Assembly: GCA_019694315.1 (NCBI GenBank)
Contig: JAIBCE010000019.1
Span: 1 to 47,222 of the forward strand
DNA length: 47,222 nt
Reading direction: 5' to 3'
DNA from: Sandaracinaceae bacterium
Lineage (GTDB): Bacteria > Myxococcota_A > Polyangia > Polyangiales > Sandaracinaceae
Each line of letters opens with the position of its first letter. The first letter of the stretch is position 1. This document shows, piece after piece, positions 37,887 to 45,592 of this stretch. The translations under genes and the position numbers were made by a program. Under the pieces are notes generated by a model that worked only from the letters and a program-made list of their open reading frames with translations, was not told the DNA's origin and searched no databases.

Positions 37887-39824
37887 TCAGCGCTTGGGAA
37901 GGAGCTGCCTCAGGCTGAACGACTGCACGATGGCGCGCGCCTCGAGGTGCCTGAGGCGCTCGAAGAAGCGCCCGCCGAGCGTGCCGGGGACGACGACCAG
38001 GAGGAGGTTCGACGCGAGCAGGAGCGCGAGCGTGCCGCGCGGCTCGAAGGCGAAGAGCGGCGAGCGCACGACCATGCTGCCGTCGGGCAGGAAGTCGGCG
38101 ACGCGCGGCACCACGCCGAGCTCGGCGAGCAGCGCGGGCAAGAGCACTGCGAGCGCGAGCACGCCGTGGAGGAAGTTCCGCTCGCGCACCGTCGTCTGCG
38201 GCGCATAGAAGATCGTGTACGTGGCCGCGAGCGAGGGCACGAACACGAACGGCCCGAAGAGCGTGGTCAGGATGCCGATCGTGAGGGCGGTGGCGCCGAC
38301 GAGCACGTGCCACCAGAGGCGCGAGGCGGGCTGGGCACGCCACACGTAGAGGGTGAGCGCGAAGAGCGAGAGCACCACGGCGAGGATCCCCACGCCGAGC
38401 GTCCCGTCGCGCAGCGGCAGCGTGAAGTACATGAGCGGCGCCACGAGGGCCCAGAACGCGTGACGCATCGTGGTGGTGCGGAGCATCGCGCGCCGCTGTG
38501 AGGTCTCGGCGACCTCGATCTCTCGCGCCGCCTCGGGTGGCGGCGGATCGGGCACCCGCGTGAGGAGCGACTCGAGCGCGGTCAGCGCGGGCCCGTGCGA
38601 CGGATCGAGGACGAGGGCGCGCCCGAGCTCGCGCAGCGCCTCCGTGTGTGCGTCGGTCTCGCCGCGATCGGCGCGCGCCGCGAGCGTCTTGGCCTTCTGC
38701 ACGTGCTCGATCGCGAGCGCCTTGCGTCGCTCCTCGTCGCGCTCGCCATCGAGGAAGCGCTCCACCGCGTCGGCGAGGGCGCGAGCGCTGGGGATCCGGT
38801 AGTCGGGATCGAGCGCACACGCCTTCTCACAGAGGACCTCGAGCTCGGGCGGCACCTCGGCGCCGTGCGCGCGGTGCGCGCGACGCATCTCGGGCCCAGC
38901 GAGCGTGGAGGCGATGCGCGCGGGCGTGCCGGGGCCCGGGTGCAGTGGCTCGCGGAAGAGCATCTCGAAGAGGATCGCGCCGAGCGAGTACACGTCGGTG
39001 CGACCGTCGAGGCCGTCGGTCTCGCCGCGCGCCTGCTCGGGCGACATGTAGCCGGGCGTGCCGAGCACCGAGCCCGCGAGCGTGGGCGTGGCGCTCGAGT
39101 CGCGGCTGTCGCCCTCGCGCTCGGGCTCCTCCGCGAGGTCGAGGTGCGGCCCCTCTTTCCTGCTCACGATCTTGGCGAGGCCCCAGTCGAGCACGTGCAC
39201 CTCGCCGTAGTCGCCGAGCATCACGTTGCCGGGCTTGAGATCGCGGTGGAGCACGCCGCGGCTGTGCGCGAAGTCCATCGCGCGGCACACCTGGACGAAC
39301 GCGGTGAGGAGCCGCCGTCGCGTGTAGCGCGCGCGCGTCTCGTCGTCGCCCTGGGCGAGCGCGTCGAGCACCGTGTCGAGCGACGTGCCCCTCACGCGCT
39401 TCATGGTGAAGAAGACCTGGCCGCTCGGATCGAGCCCGAGGTCGTAGACCGGCACCACGGCGGGATGCTCGAGCTGCCCCTGCACGCGCGCCTCGCGCAC
39501 GAAGCGCTCGAGGCCGATCTGGCTCTTGCGGACGTCCTTGCGGAGCGACTTGTGCGCGACATCGCGACCGATGCGCCGATCGAGGTAGAGGCGCACCTCG
39601 CCCATGCCCCCGCGCCCGAGCAGATCGGCGGCCGCATAGCGCTCCTCGAACGCGGGGTTGCCGAGCATCGCGACGAAGGCAGGCAGCTCGAGCGGCAGCT
39701 CGCCCGACGCGTGCACGGGCGCCGAGCCAGGTCGCGCGAACGCGCCCGTCCGTGCATCGCTGGCCAGCGTGGCGGCGAGCGCCTCGGTGTCCTGGGTGGT
39801 CGTGGGCACGTTCGGATCGGACAT
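37887..39824 (-). CDS. Membrane-bound Ser/Thr protein kinase (PknB-type)
   Basis: 645 residues. Kinase domain about 62-350: LGRGGMGEV glycine loop (about 69), VAHKSL (catalytic Lys about 92), HRDLKPGNVM (catalytic loop), LDWGLAK in place of DFG (a common Trp variant in this family), GTPGYMSPEQA activation end. A helical stretch (about 360-440) with one TPR-like unit follows, then about six membrane helices (470-610: AFWALVAPLMYF, LGVGILAVVLSLFALTLYVW, and others). The ATG at 39824 is 7 nt after TATGCT. Such kinases phosphorylate cytosolic targets; the multi-helix C-terminal half differs from the usual single-helix PASTA form. Targets unknown. Confidence 0.9.
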   Translation of the reverse strand: MSDPNVPTTTQDTEALAATLASDARTGAFARPGSAPVHASGELPLELPAFVAMLGNPAFEERYAAADLLGRGGMGEVRLYLDRRIGRDVAHKSLRKDVRKSQIGLERFVREARVQGQLEHPAVVPVYDLGLDPSGQVFFTMKRVRGTSLDTVLDALAQGDDETRARYTRRRLLTAFVQVCRAMDFAHSRGVLHRDLKPGNVMLGDYGEVHVLDWGLAKIVSRKEGPHLDLAEEPEREGDSRDSSATPTLAGSVLGTPGYMSPEQARGETDGLDGRTDVYSLGAILFEMLFREPLHPGPGTPARIASTLAGPEMRRAHRAHGAEVPPELEVLCEKACALDPDYRIPSARALADAVERFLDGERDEERRKALAIEHVQKAKTLAARADRGETDAHTEALRELGRALVLDPSHGPALTALESLLTRVPDPPPPEAAREIEVAETSQRRAMLRTTTMRHAFWALVAPLMYFTLPLRDGTLGVGILAVVLSLFALTLYVWRAQPASRLWWHVLVGATALTIGILTTLFGPFVFVPSLAATYTIFYAPQTTVRERNFLHGVLALAVLLPALLAELGVVPRVADFLPDGSMVVRSPLFAFEPRGTLALLLASNLLLVVVPGTLGGRFFERLRHLEARAIVQSFSLRQLLPKR

Positions 39825-39831
39825 TCCGCGC

Positions 39832-39837
39832 AGCATA
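39832..39837 (-). promoter_or_regulatory. Candidate -10 box (TATGCT) of the kinase gene
   Basis: On the minus strand TATGCT ends 7 nt before the ATG at 39824, predicting a transcript that starts at the start codon. The ATG at 39836 is part of this box and so unlikely to be used. Confidence 0.45.
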
Positions 39838-39950
39838 CGTGTCGGTGGCCCTCTCCGCGGCGGCGGGACGGGCGCCGCTGAGAAGGAGGTGAGGCCGGAC
39901 GTGAGGCCGAGCACGCAGCGGAAGCGATGCGGGCACACGTACGGATCCGA

Positions 39951-39956
39951 TATCCT
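39951..39956 (+). promoter_or_regulatory. Candidate -10 box (TATCCT), leaderless-type
   Basis: TATCCT is exactly 6 nt before the ATG at 39963. The intervening GAGGCG has a GAGG too close to the ATG for a normal ribosome site. Confidence 0.4.
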
Positions 39957-39962
39957 GAGGCG

Positions 39963-40823
39963 ATGCGCGTGCTCGGACTCGTGGTGCTCGTGGTCGGGTG
40001 GGGCGCGACGAGCCTCGCCCACGCGCAGGCCGCGGGCCCGACGACGGACGCGACGACGACCGAGGCGCTCGACGAGGCCGTGCCCGAAGCACCCTCGGGG
40101 CGCACCGATCTCGACGACGAGAGCGCGCCCCCCGAGGTCCCGCAGCTCCCCTCCCCCGAGGCCGAGGTCGAGCTCGGGGCGCGTACGCTCGCCGATCCGC
40201 TCGGCCTCTCGCTGCGCGCCGCCGAGCTCGACACCCTGCTCGAGACCGACGCCCGCAGCGCCCGGGATGCGAGGACACTCGGGGCCGTGATGGGCTACGT
40301 CATCGGTGCGATCGGCCTCGGAGCCACGCCGCTCTTCTTCGCGTTCGACGACGGCTCCGGCCTCCTGCCCATCCTCTCGATCCTGCCGCTCCAGCTCGGC
40401 GCGCTCTCTCTCGCCACGGCGATCCTCGGCTCGCTGAGCCCGTCGACCGAGGAGCGTCGCTTCGCGGACTGGCAGTCGATCTCGGCAGGGGGACGCCCCG
40501 GGCTCGCCGAGATCGCGCGCTTCGAGGGCTTCCTCGTGGCCGACGCCGATCGGGCGCGCGACGCGCGGCTCTTCTCCATCGCGCAAGGCATCTCGGGCCT
40601 CGCGACCGGCCTCTTCACCGGGGTGGTCGGGCTCGCCGCCAGCCACGTCGAGCTCACGCAGATCACGCTCGGGGCGCTGGGCGCCGCCGAGATCCTGCTC
40701 GGCGCGCTCCAGCTCGTGGGCTCGATCGAGCCCGGCGAGGTCGAGCGCCGCCCAGGCCAGTACGAGGCTCGCACCGGCGTGCGCTTGTCGCTCCGCGCCA
40801 CGGGCCTGGGAGGGACCTTCTGA
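39963..40823 (+). CDS. Secreted or membrane protein of unknown function
   Basis: 286 residues from the ATG at 39963. A signal peptide (MRVLGLVVLVVGWGATSLAHAQA, cleaved near AHA-QA) is followed by a Thr/Glu/Asp-rich linker (to about 75) and then two pairs of hydrophobic helices (GAVMGYVIGAIGLGATPLFF, LSILPLQLGALSLATAILG; IAQGISGLATGLFTGVVGLA, ITLGALGAAEILLGALQLVG). The product probably sits in the inner membrane or binds it. Its TGA overlaps the next ATG, so it forms an operon with the repeat lipoprotein. No family recognised. Confidence 0.6.
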   Translation: MRVLGLVVLVVGWGATSLAHAQAAGPTTDATTTEALDEAVPEAPSGRTDLDDESAPPEVPQLPSPEAEVELGARTLADPLGLSLRAAELDTLLETDARSARDARTLGAVMGYVIGAIGLGATPLFFAFDDGSGLLPILSILPLQLGALSLATAILGSLSPSTEERRFADWQSISAGGRPGLAEIARFEGFLVADADRARDARLFSIAQGISGLATGLFTGVVGLAASHVELTQITLGALGAAEILLGALQLVGSIEPGEVERRPGQYEARTGVRLSLRATGLGGTF

Positions 40824-41359
40824 TGAGGACATCGGCGCTCGCGCTCTTCACGACCCTGCTCCTGGCCTGCTCGGGATCCCAGACTGGCAACCAAACTGGC
40901 AACCAGACTGGCACTCAGACTGGCAACCAGACTGGCAACCAGACTGGCACTCAGACTGGCAACCAGACTGGCACTCAGACTGGCACTCAGACTGGCAGCC
41001 AGACTGGCACTCAGACTGGCAACCAGACTGGTGCTCAGGCGGCCGTCCCGAACGCGCAGTCCTCGGCGCGGGGCGCGCACATGGACGGTCCCTTCTACAT
41101 GGAGGACGGCGCGCCGGACCCACGACACTGCACGGCCGACGCCGAGTGCCTGGGCGACACGGTGACCGACTCCGGCGGCTGCTGCGTCCCCTCCTCCACG
41201 CCCATCGCGCAGACCTGGGCCTATCACACGTGGCTCAGCACCCAGCGTATGGCCGAGTGCGCAGCGGCCTCGTGCCCGATGATCTCGCCCAGCATGCCCG
41301 AGGAGTGCGCGCTGACCGCGCGTTGCGTCGAGGGCGTGTGTGTGAACACCTGCCCCTGA
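40823..41359 (+). CDS. Lipoprotein with (GNQT/GTQT)n stalk and Cys-rich C-terminal part
   Basis: 178 residues. The signal ends in lipobox LLLACS (Cys about 16). Residues 19-72 are tandem TGNQTGTQ-type repeats. The C-terminal 100 residues hold seven or eight cysteines (HCTADAECLGD, GGCCVPSS, AECAAASCPM, ECALTARCVEGVCVNTCP) and probably fold as a disulphide-stabilised surface domain. The stalk should hold this domain away from the membrane. The start overlaps the preceding gene's stop (TGATG), so the pair is co-transcribed. Function unknown. Confidence 0.7.
   Translation: MRTSALALFTTLLLACSGSQTGNQTGNQTGTQTGNQTGNQTGTQTGNQTGTQTGTQTGSQTGTQTGNQTGAQAAVPNAQSSARGAHMDGPFYMEDGAPDPRHCTADAECLGDTVTDSGGCCVPSSTPIAQTWAYHTWLSTQRMAECAAASCPMISPSMPEECALTARCVEGVCVNTCP
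40880..41037 (+). repeat. 12-bp minisatellite encoding Gly-Asn/Thr-Gln-Thr repeats
   Basis: About thirteen units of ACTGGCAACCAG / ACTGGCACTCAG inside the lipoprotein gene. The second unit form is identical to the coding-strand unit at 6420-6565. Confidence 0.9.
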
Positions 41360-41383
41360 CGCCTCACCGCTTCAGGGTCCAGC

Positions 41384-42175
41384 TCATGGGCCAGCGGTGA
41401 TGGCGCGCGAGGCGATGTCACGGAGCAGCCTCGCCTCGCTGCGTCCCACGCCCGGCACCACGTAGCGGAGCTCCCGCGGGTCGTGGCCGGAGAGCACGCC
41501 CGCGAGCGTCACGGCCACGAGGTAGCTGCCCGCCTCGCTCGGGTGCGAGCCATCGCTCCGGTAGAGCTCGAGCTCGGGGTGCTCGGCGCGCACGATCGCG
41601 AAGGCGCGTCCTGCGGGGGCCACGGGCGAGTCGAGCTCGCGCGCCAGCGACGCGTAGGCGGCGCCGATCTGCGCCGTCATCTCGTCGGCCGATCGAGGCG
41701 CGCCCTCGCGCCGATACTCCACGGCGCCGTCGCGGCGAGCCCACGTCTCGTAGAGCACGGTGCGCGCGCCCGCGTCGTGACTGGCCTGGTGCAGCGCGTG
41801 CACCGCGTCGCGGAGCGAGCGCGTGTCTCCGATCGCCGAGAGCGAGTGTCCCTGGAGCACGACGTGCGTGAACGCGCCGGCCGCGATGCGTCGCTGCGGG
41901 CGGCCACTGCGCAGGTGACGCTCGAGCGTCCAGCCCGGGTGCGCGACCGTCTCGACGTCGACCGAGGGATGGTGCGCCAGCGAGCGCAGCGCCGCCCGCA
42001 CCATGAGGGGCATCGCGTGGAAGCGCGTGTAGCTGTTGCCCACGAAGAGCACGCGATAGCGGCGCAGCTCGGCGCGCGCGGCCGCAGCGGGCGGTGTCGT
42101 GCGCACCTGGGCGCCGGCGCTCGGCAGAGCAGCGAGCACGAGCAAGACCAGAGCGAGCGAGAGGGCGCGGGCCAC
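41384..42175 (-). CDS. Secreted SGNH-hydrolase-like protein (DUF4886-like)
   Basis: 263 residues from a GTG start, with a signal peptide (ALSLALVLLVLAALPSAGAQ, cleaved near AGA-QV). SGNH-type blocks are seen: VLFVGNSYT (nucleophile Ser), GWTLERHL, VVLQGHS and, near the end, DGSHPSEAGSYL (Asp, His). The layout (GNSYT and DGSHP) is that of DUF4886-like SGNH proteins and differs from the SGNH protein at 29.7 kb. It should hydrolyse an ester in the periplasm or outside; substrate unknown. It stands alone; an 8-bp inverted repeat (TCACCGCT/AGCGGTGA, 41364-41400) spans the end shared with the convergent lipoprotein gene. Confidence 0.75.
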   Translation of the reverse strand: MARALSLALVLLVLAALPSAGAQVRTTPPAAAARAELRRYRVLFVGNSYTRFHAMPLMVRAALRSLAHHPSVDVETVAHPGWTLERHLRSGRPQRRIAAGAFTHVVLQGHSLSAIGDTRSLRDAVHALHQASHDAGARTVLYETWARRDGAVEYRREGAPRSADEMTAQIGAAYASLARELDSPVAPAGRAFAIVRAEHPELELYRSDGSHPSEAGSYLVAVTLAGVLSGHDPRELRYVVPGVGRSEARLLRDIASRAITAGP

Positions 42176-42225
42176 GGAACGATGGTTTCAGCCTCTGCCC
42201 CCTTCGATCAAGAATCGGAGCGCCC

Positions 42226-42945
42226 ATGGCAGCTCCCCGCGTGTCGACCGAAGGGATCACGTGCCCCACGTGCGGGATGGTTCGCGCGCCGACGCTCGCC
42301 GAGTGCCCGCGGTGTCGCGGGGCGCCGCCGCGCGAGCTCGCCGAGCCGGCCCTCCTCGACGCCGGGGCCACGCCCAGCCTGACGGGCCTTGCCTCGCGCC
42401 TCTTCCTGGCCTCGGTGCCCCTGGCGTGGATCGCTCTCTTGTTCTGGGTCGCGACGCCCAGCCGTGAGCCCCGCACGCTCTCGTACGCCGAGCTCGGCTG
42501 GGTCTCGACGGCGCTCGCGCTCACGGTGGGCGCGATCGTCGCGGTCCTCGGCACCCTCGCGCTCTCGCGGCTGGCAGCGCGGGTGTCGATCGGCGGTGAG
42601 ACCGCACATCCGTTGGCGATCGCGGCCTGCATGATCTTCGCGGTCGCGCCCTTCGCGGCGGTGCCGACCTACCAGGGCATCGAGTCGCTCAACCAGAGCG
42701 GGCTCGCCTCGCAGCCAGCGGAGGAGGCCGAGTGCCGCTGGACCGAGGCGCGACAGCAGATCTCGCAGAGGAGCGGCGCCGTGCTCCACGTGACCGTCCA
42801 CGCGATCTGCACCCTGCCGAGCGGCAGGGGCCTCGAGCTCGACATCCCGCTCGAGTCGGCACGCGTCGTCGAGGGGGAGCGACTCGTCGTCCCGACCTGG
42901 CGAGGCCGCGGCTACGGGCGCCTCGTGGCGATCCCCGCACGCTGA
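42226..42945 (+). CDS. Zinc-ribbon membrane protein of unknown function
   Basis: 239 residues, ATG with GGAG 5 nt upstream. An N-terminal zinc ribbon (CPTCG at about 13-17, CPRCRG at about 28-33) is followed by three membrane helices, about 57-75 (LFLASVPLAWIALLFWVA), 87-112 (WVSTALALTVGAIVAVLGTLAL) and 127-147 (LAIAACMIFAVAPFAAV). A soluble part of about 90 residues (SGAVLHVTVHAICTLPSGRGLELDIPLESARVV) ends the protein. The ribbon suggests cytosolic binding to a nucleic acid or protein partner. Its TGA stop is also the first base triplet of the structured tandem repeats downstream. Confidence 0.65.
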   Translation: MAAPRVSTEGITCPTCGMVRAPTLAECPRCRGAPPRELAEPALLDAGATPSLTGLASRLFLASVPLAWIALLFWVATPSREPRTLSYAELGWVSTALALTVGAIVAVLGTLALSRLAARVSIGGETAHPLAIAACMIFAVAPFAAVPTYQGIESLNQSGLASQPAEEAECRWTEARQQISQRSGAVLHVTVHAICTLPSGRGLELDIPLESARVVEGERLVVPTWRGRGYGRLVAIPAR

Positions 42946-43330
42946 GTTGCCGGAGGGGGCGTGCGCCCCCTCCCCCGCGAGGCGGGGCCCCCACCCGCTC
43001 CATTCGCTGACGCGAATGCTCCCGCGCGGGGCCCCAGCCCCACTTGGGCGCCTCGCGCTACGCTCGGCGGGATCTCGCTTTCTTTCTCGGTCCCTGAGTT
43101 GCCGGAGGGGGCGTGCGCCCCCTCCCCCGCGAGGCGGGGCCCCCACCCGCTCCATTCGCTGACGCGAATGCTCCCGCGCGGGGCCCCAGCCCCACTTGGG
43201 CGCCTCGCGCTACGCTCGGCGGGATCTCGATGTTCTCTCGGTCCCTGAGTTGCCGGAGGGGCGATTCACCGACCGCCAACCCAGTTTCTTCGCGCCTTCG
43301 GCGCGGTCGGGGGGAATCGGCAACTCCCCA
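42943..43330. repeat. Tandem multi-hairpin repeats (about 151 bp, two full copies plus a diverged third)
   Basis: Units start TGAGTTGCCGGAGGG at 42943, 43095 and 43246 (periods 152 and 151). Copies A and B are almost identical and each folds into nested inverted repeats: GGAGGGGGC/GCCCCCTCC, CGCGAGGCG/CGCCTCGCG (42976-42984/43049-43057), CATTCGC-TGAC-GCGAATG (43001-43018). Copy C keeps the left end but has other inner stems: GAGTTGCCG/CGGCAACTC (43247-43255/43318-43326), CCGACCGC/GCGGTCGG and CGCGCC-TTC-GGCGCG. Open frames here are due to high GC. 43331-43396 shows nothing clear beyond a short AGATCTCGGTGTTC match to the repeat tail. Confidence 0.9.
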
Positions 43331-43396
43331 AGAAGCTTCAAGATCTCGGTGTTCGTTTTCTTGGCATCGGCGAGAGGGCCTTGCGAGCATGCTCGG

Positions 43397-44530
43397 ATGC
43401 GAGGGCGACTCTGGCTCGTGGCTCTCTTGGTGCTGGTGGCGCTCGGGACGGTGAGCCCGGAGCGCGCGCGTACACAAGAAGCCCGCCACGATCAGCTCTC
43501 GAGCCGCGTGCAGCACGCGCGCGGGCTCTACATCTCGGGCCCCTACATCCGCCTCCACGGCGTGGACGGCATCATCGCGATGGTCCGCCGCGCGCGCATG
43601 GACACGGCCGTCGTGGACTTCAAGGACGGCATGGGCCGCGTGCTCTACGACTCGTCCATCCCCGAGCTGGCGCGCTCCGAGAGCGGCCACATCGAGGATC
43701 CGCGTGCGCTCGTCGCCGCGCTCCACGACGCGGGGCTGCACGTGATCGGCCGCATCGTCTGCTTCAGCGATCGTCAGCTCGCGGTGCGCGAGCCCGAGCG
43801 TGCGATCCAGGACAACCGCCCGCGCCACGAGGGACGTCCGTGGATCAGCTGGGGCACGGGCGGCGCGTGGCTCAACCCGTGGGACACGCGCAACCTCGAC
43901 ATGATCGTGCGCCTCGCCGACGAGGTGGAGAGCTTCGGCGTGGACGAGATCCAGCTCGACTACATCCGCTTCCCGGTCGACGACGGCGTGCACCTCGCGA
44001 GCTATCCGGGCGCCCGCGAGGACACGACGCGGGCCGAGCACCTGCACGCGCTGCTCGAGCGCATCGACGCCACGATCCAGGTGCCGCTCGGCGCCGACGT
44101 CTTCGGCATCCAGGCCTTCTGGGAGGGAGATCGCTCGGGCCTCGGCCAGGACCTCGAGCTCTGGGCCGATCACGTGGACGTCTTCTCGCCGATGCTCTAC
44201 CTGAACGCGATGCTCGAGTGGGAGCGCGAGCGACCGCACCGCGCGCGCTCGCTCGTGCAGATCGGCGTCTCCCGCCTCCGCGAGCGCATCGGGCCACGGC
44301 CCGTGATCCGCCCCTTCCTGCAAGGCTTCGACAACGGCCTCGAGGAAGACGAGTGGGAGCCCGGCTTCATCGCCGATCAGATCCGAGGCGCCCGCGCAGG
44401 CGGCGCCGACGGCTTCTTGTTCTGGAACCCGGGATCGATGTTCGGGATGGTGCAGCGCGCGATGCACGGACCCGCGCGCGCTCTCTCACCCTTTCCGATC
44501 CCGACCGAGCGCGAGAACGCCCGCCGCTGA
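43397..44530 (+). CDS. DUF4015-type putative glycoside hydrolase, secreted
   Basis: 377 residues from the ATG at 43397. A signal peptide (LWLVALLVLVALGTVSPERA) leads to a TIM-barrel-like domain: GLYISGPYIRLHG, TAVVDFKDGMGRVLYDS, HVIGRIVCFSDRQLA, EIQLDYIRFPVDDG (with the conserved Asp-Tyr-Ile-Arg-Phe-Pro), HVDVFSPMLYLNAM, and IRPFLQGFDN. These blocks are those of DUF4015, a family related to GH13/GHL-type glycoside hydrolases and placed near polysaccharide export in other bacteria. The catalytic residue is presumed to be the Asp of the LDYIRFP block. The protein should act in the periplasm or outside. The ribosome site is weak. It ends 27 bp before the convergent secreted-protein gene. Confidence 0.85.
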   Translation: MRGRLWLVALLVLVALGTVSPERARTQEARHDQLSSRVQHARGLYISGPYIRLHGVDGIIAMVRRARMDTAVVDFKDGMGRVLYDSSIPELARSESGHIEDPRALVAALHDAGLHVIGRIVCFSDRQLAVREPERAIQDNRPRHEGRPWISWGTGGAWLNPWDTRNLDMIVRLADEVESFGVDEIQLDYIRFPVDDGVHLASYPGAREDTTRAEHLHALLERIDATIQVPLGADVFGIQAFWEGDRSGLGQDLELWADHVDVFSPMLYLNAMLEWERERPHRARSLVQIGVSRLRERIGPRPVIRPFLQGFDNGLEEDEWEPGFIADQIRGARAGGADGFLFWNPGSMFGMVQRAMHGPARALSPFPIPTERENARR

Positions 44531-44557
44531 TCGCGCGAGCTCTGCGAGGCGCGCGCC

Positions 44558-45307
44558 TCACTCGATCGTGATCGTGAGGTCCTCGGTGACCTCGCCCACG
44601 CTCGCGCGGACGACGGCCGTGCCGGGCGCGCGCGTGCGGTAGCGGATCCGCGCGCCGTTGGCGGTCGCGCCGAAGGTGCCGAAGTCGGTGGAGGCGAGAT
44701 CGAGCGCCTCGCTGCCCGACACGATCGTCCAGTCGATCGCGTCGGCGCTGAGGAGGGGGCCCTGCGCGTCGGAGGCGCGACAGACGAGGTGGAACGTGTC
44801 GTCGCTGCCCATCGGCAGCGTGAGCTCGGTCGTGGGCGAGAGGCCGATCATGCGCCACTCGATGTCCACGTCCTGTCGCCAGCGCCCGCACTCGAGGCGC
44901 GTGACCTCGCGACCGAAGACGGTGGCCGCATCGATGGGACCGTTCGTGTCGGAGATCTCGGTGCGGCCCGCGCCGGCGGCGACCACGCGGATCGGCACGA
45001 GCGTGTCGCGGTCCTCCGCGAAGTCGATGCCACCGTCACCCTCGATGCCGCCCGTGAACGACGCCGACACCGGCGTGCCGTCGACGCCGTCGACCGCGAG
45101 CTGGACCGTCGCGCCCACCGCGATCGGGACATCGAAATTGCAGCCACCGCCGATGCCCGGGCAGAGGCCGTCGAGGATCTGCCAGCGCGTGTGGCCCCGC
45201 TCGCCGCGGGTCCAGTCGCCGTCGAGGTTGCCGAAGGGCTCGCACGCCGCGGAGGCGGCGGAGACGAGGACGAGAGAGGTGAGCACGAAGGAATGGGCCG
45301 AGCGCAT
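44558..45307 (-). CDS. Secreted protein with Ig-like/BIG-type C-terminal domain
   Basis: 249 residues from the ATG at 45307, which has GAGGAG 6 nt upstream. The signal peptide (RSAHSFVLTSLVLVSAASAACEP) may be lipoprotein-like with Cys about 21, but the -3 to -1 ASAA is closer to a signal peptidase I site. The rest is beta-rich in two or three repeats; the last 90 residues (DTFHLVCRASDAQGPLLSADAIDWTIVSG then FGATANGARIRYRTRAPGTAVVRASVGEVTEDLTITIE) match the bacterial Ig-like domain pattern. Surface or periplasmic adhesion/scaffold role possible. Function unknown. It is divergent from sctU across 285 bp in which I see nothing clear. Confidence 0.65.
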   Translation of the reverse strand: MRSAHSFVLTSLVLVSAASAACEPFGNLDGDWTRGERGHTRWQILDGLCPGIGGGCNFDVPIAVGATVQLAVDGVDGTPVSASFTGGIEGDGGIDFAEDRDTLVPIRVVAAGAGRTEISDTNGPIDAATVFGREVTRLECGRWRQDVDIEWRMIGLSPTTELTLPMGSDDTFHLVCRASDAQGPLLSADAIDWTIVSGSEALDLASTDFGTFGATANGARIRYRTRAPGTAVVRASVGEVTEDLTITIE

Positions 45308-45592
45308 GGGAAGCTCCTCGAGGCAGAAGGGGAGAGCGTGGTCGAGGGGGTCTTTCGCAAGCGGGGTGCCACGCCGAGACACGCGCGAATTCGCCTGTTT
45401 CGTGGGCGATTCCGAGGCTCGAGCCCACGAGCGTGAGCCTGGTTCACGCCCTCGCGGGGAGCACGTGCCAGCGTGCGTCAACACCTCGCGGCCCGCCCGC
45501 AGCCGCTGGCTCGCCCGTGAGGAGAGCGAGGCCCGTTCAGTCTCGGGGCGTTTCTTGGCAACCTGCAGCCCCGGACGCCGACAAGGGCGCGC

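Noticed and set aside
41364..41400. Bidirectional terminator between the repeat lipoprotein and the SGNH protein
   Set aside because: The 8-bp inverted repeat overlaps the end of the SGNH coding region, has a 21-nt loop and no T run, so it is weak evidence.
42943..43330. Protein-coding frames through the tandem repeats (Pro/Arg-rich)
   Set aside because: The units are 151-152 bp, so frames are not kept; the peptides are low-complexity and the DNA is explained by nested inverted repeats.
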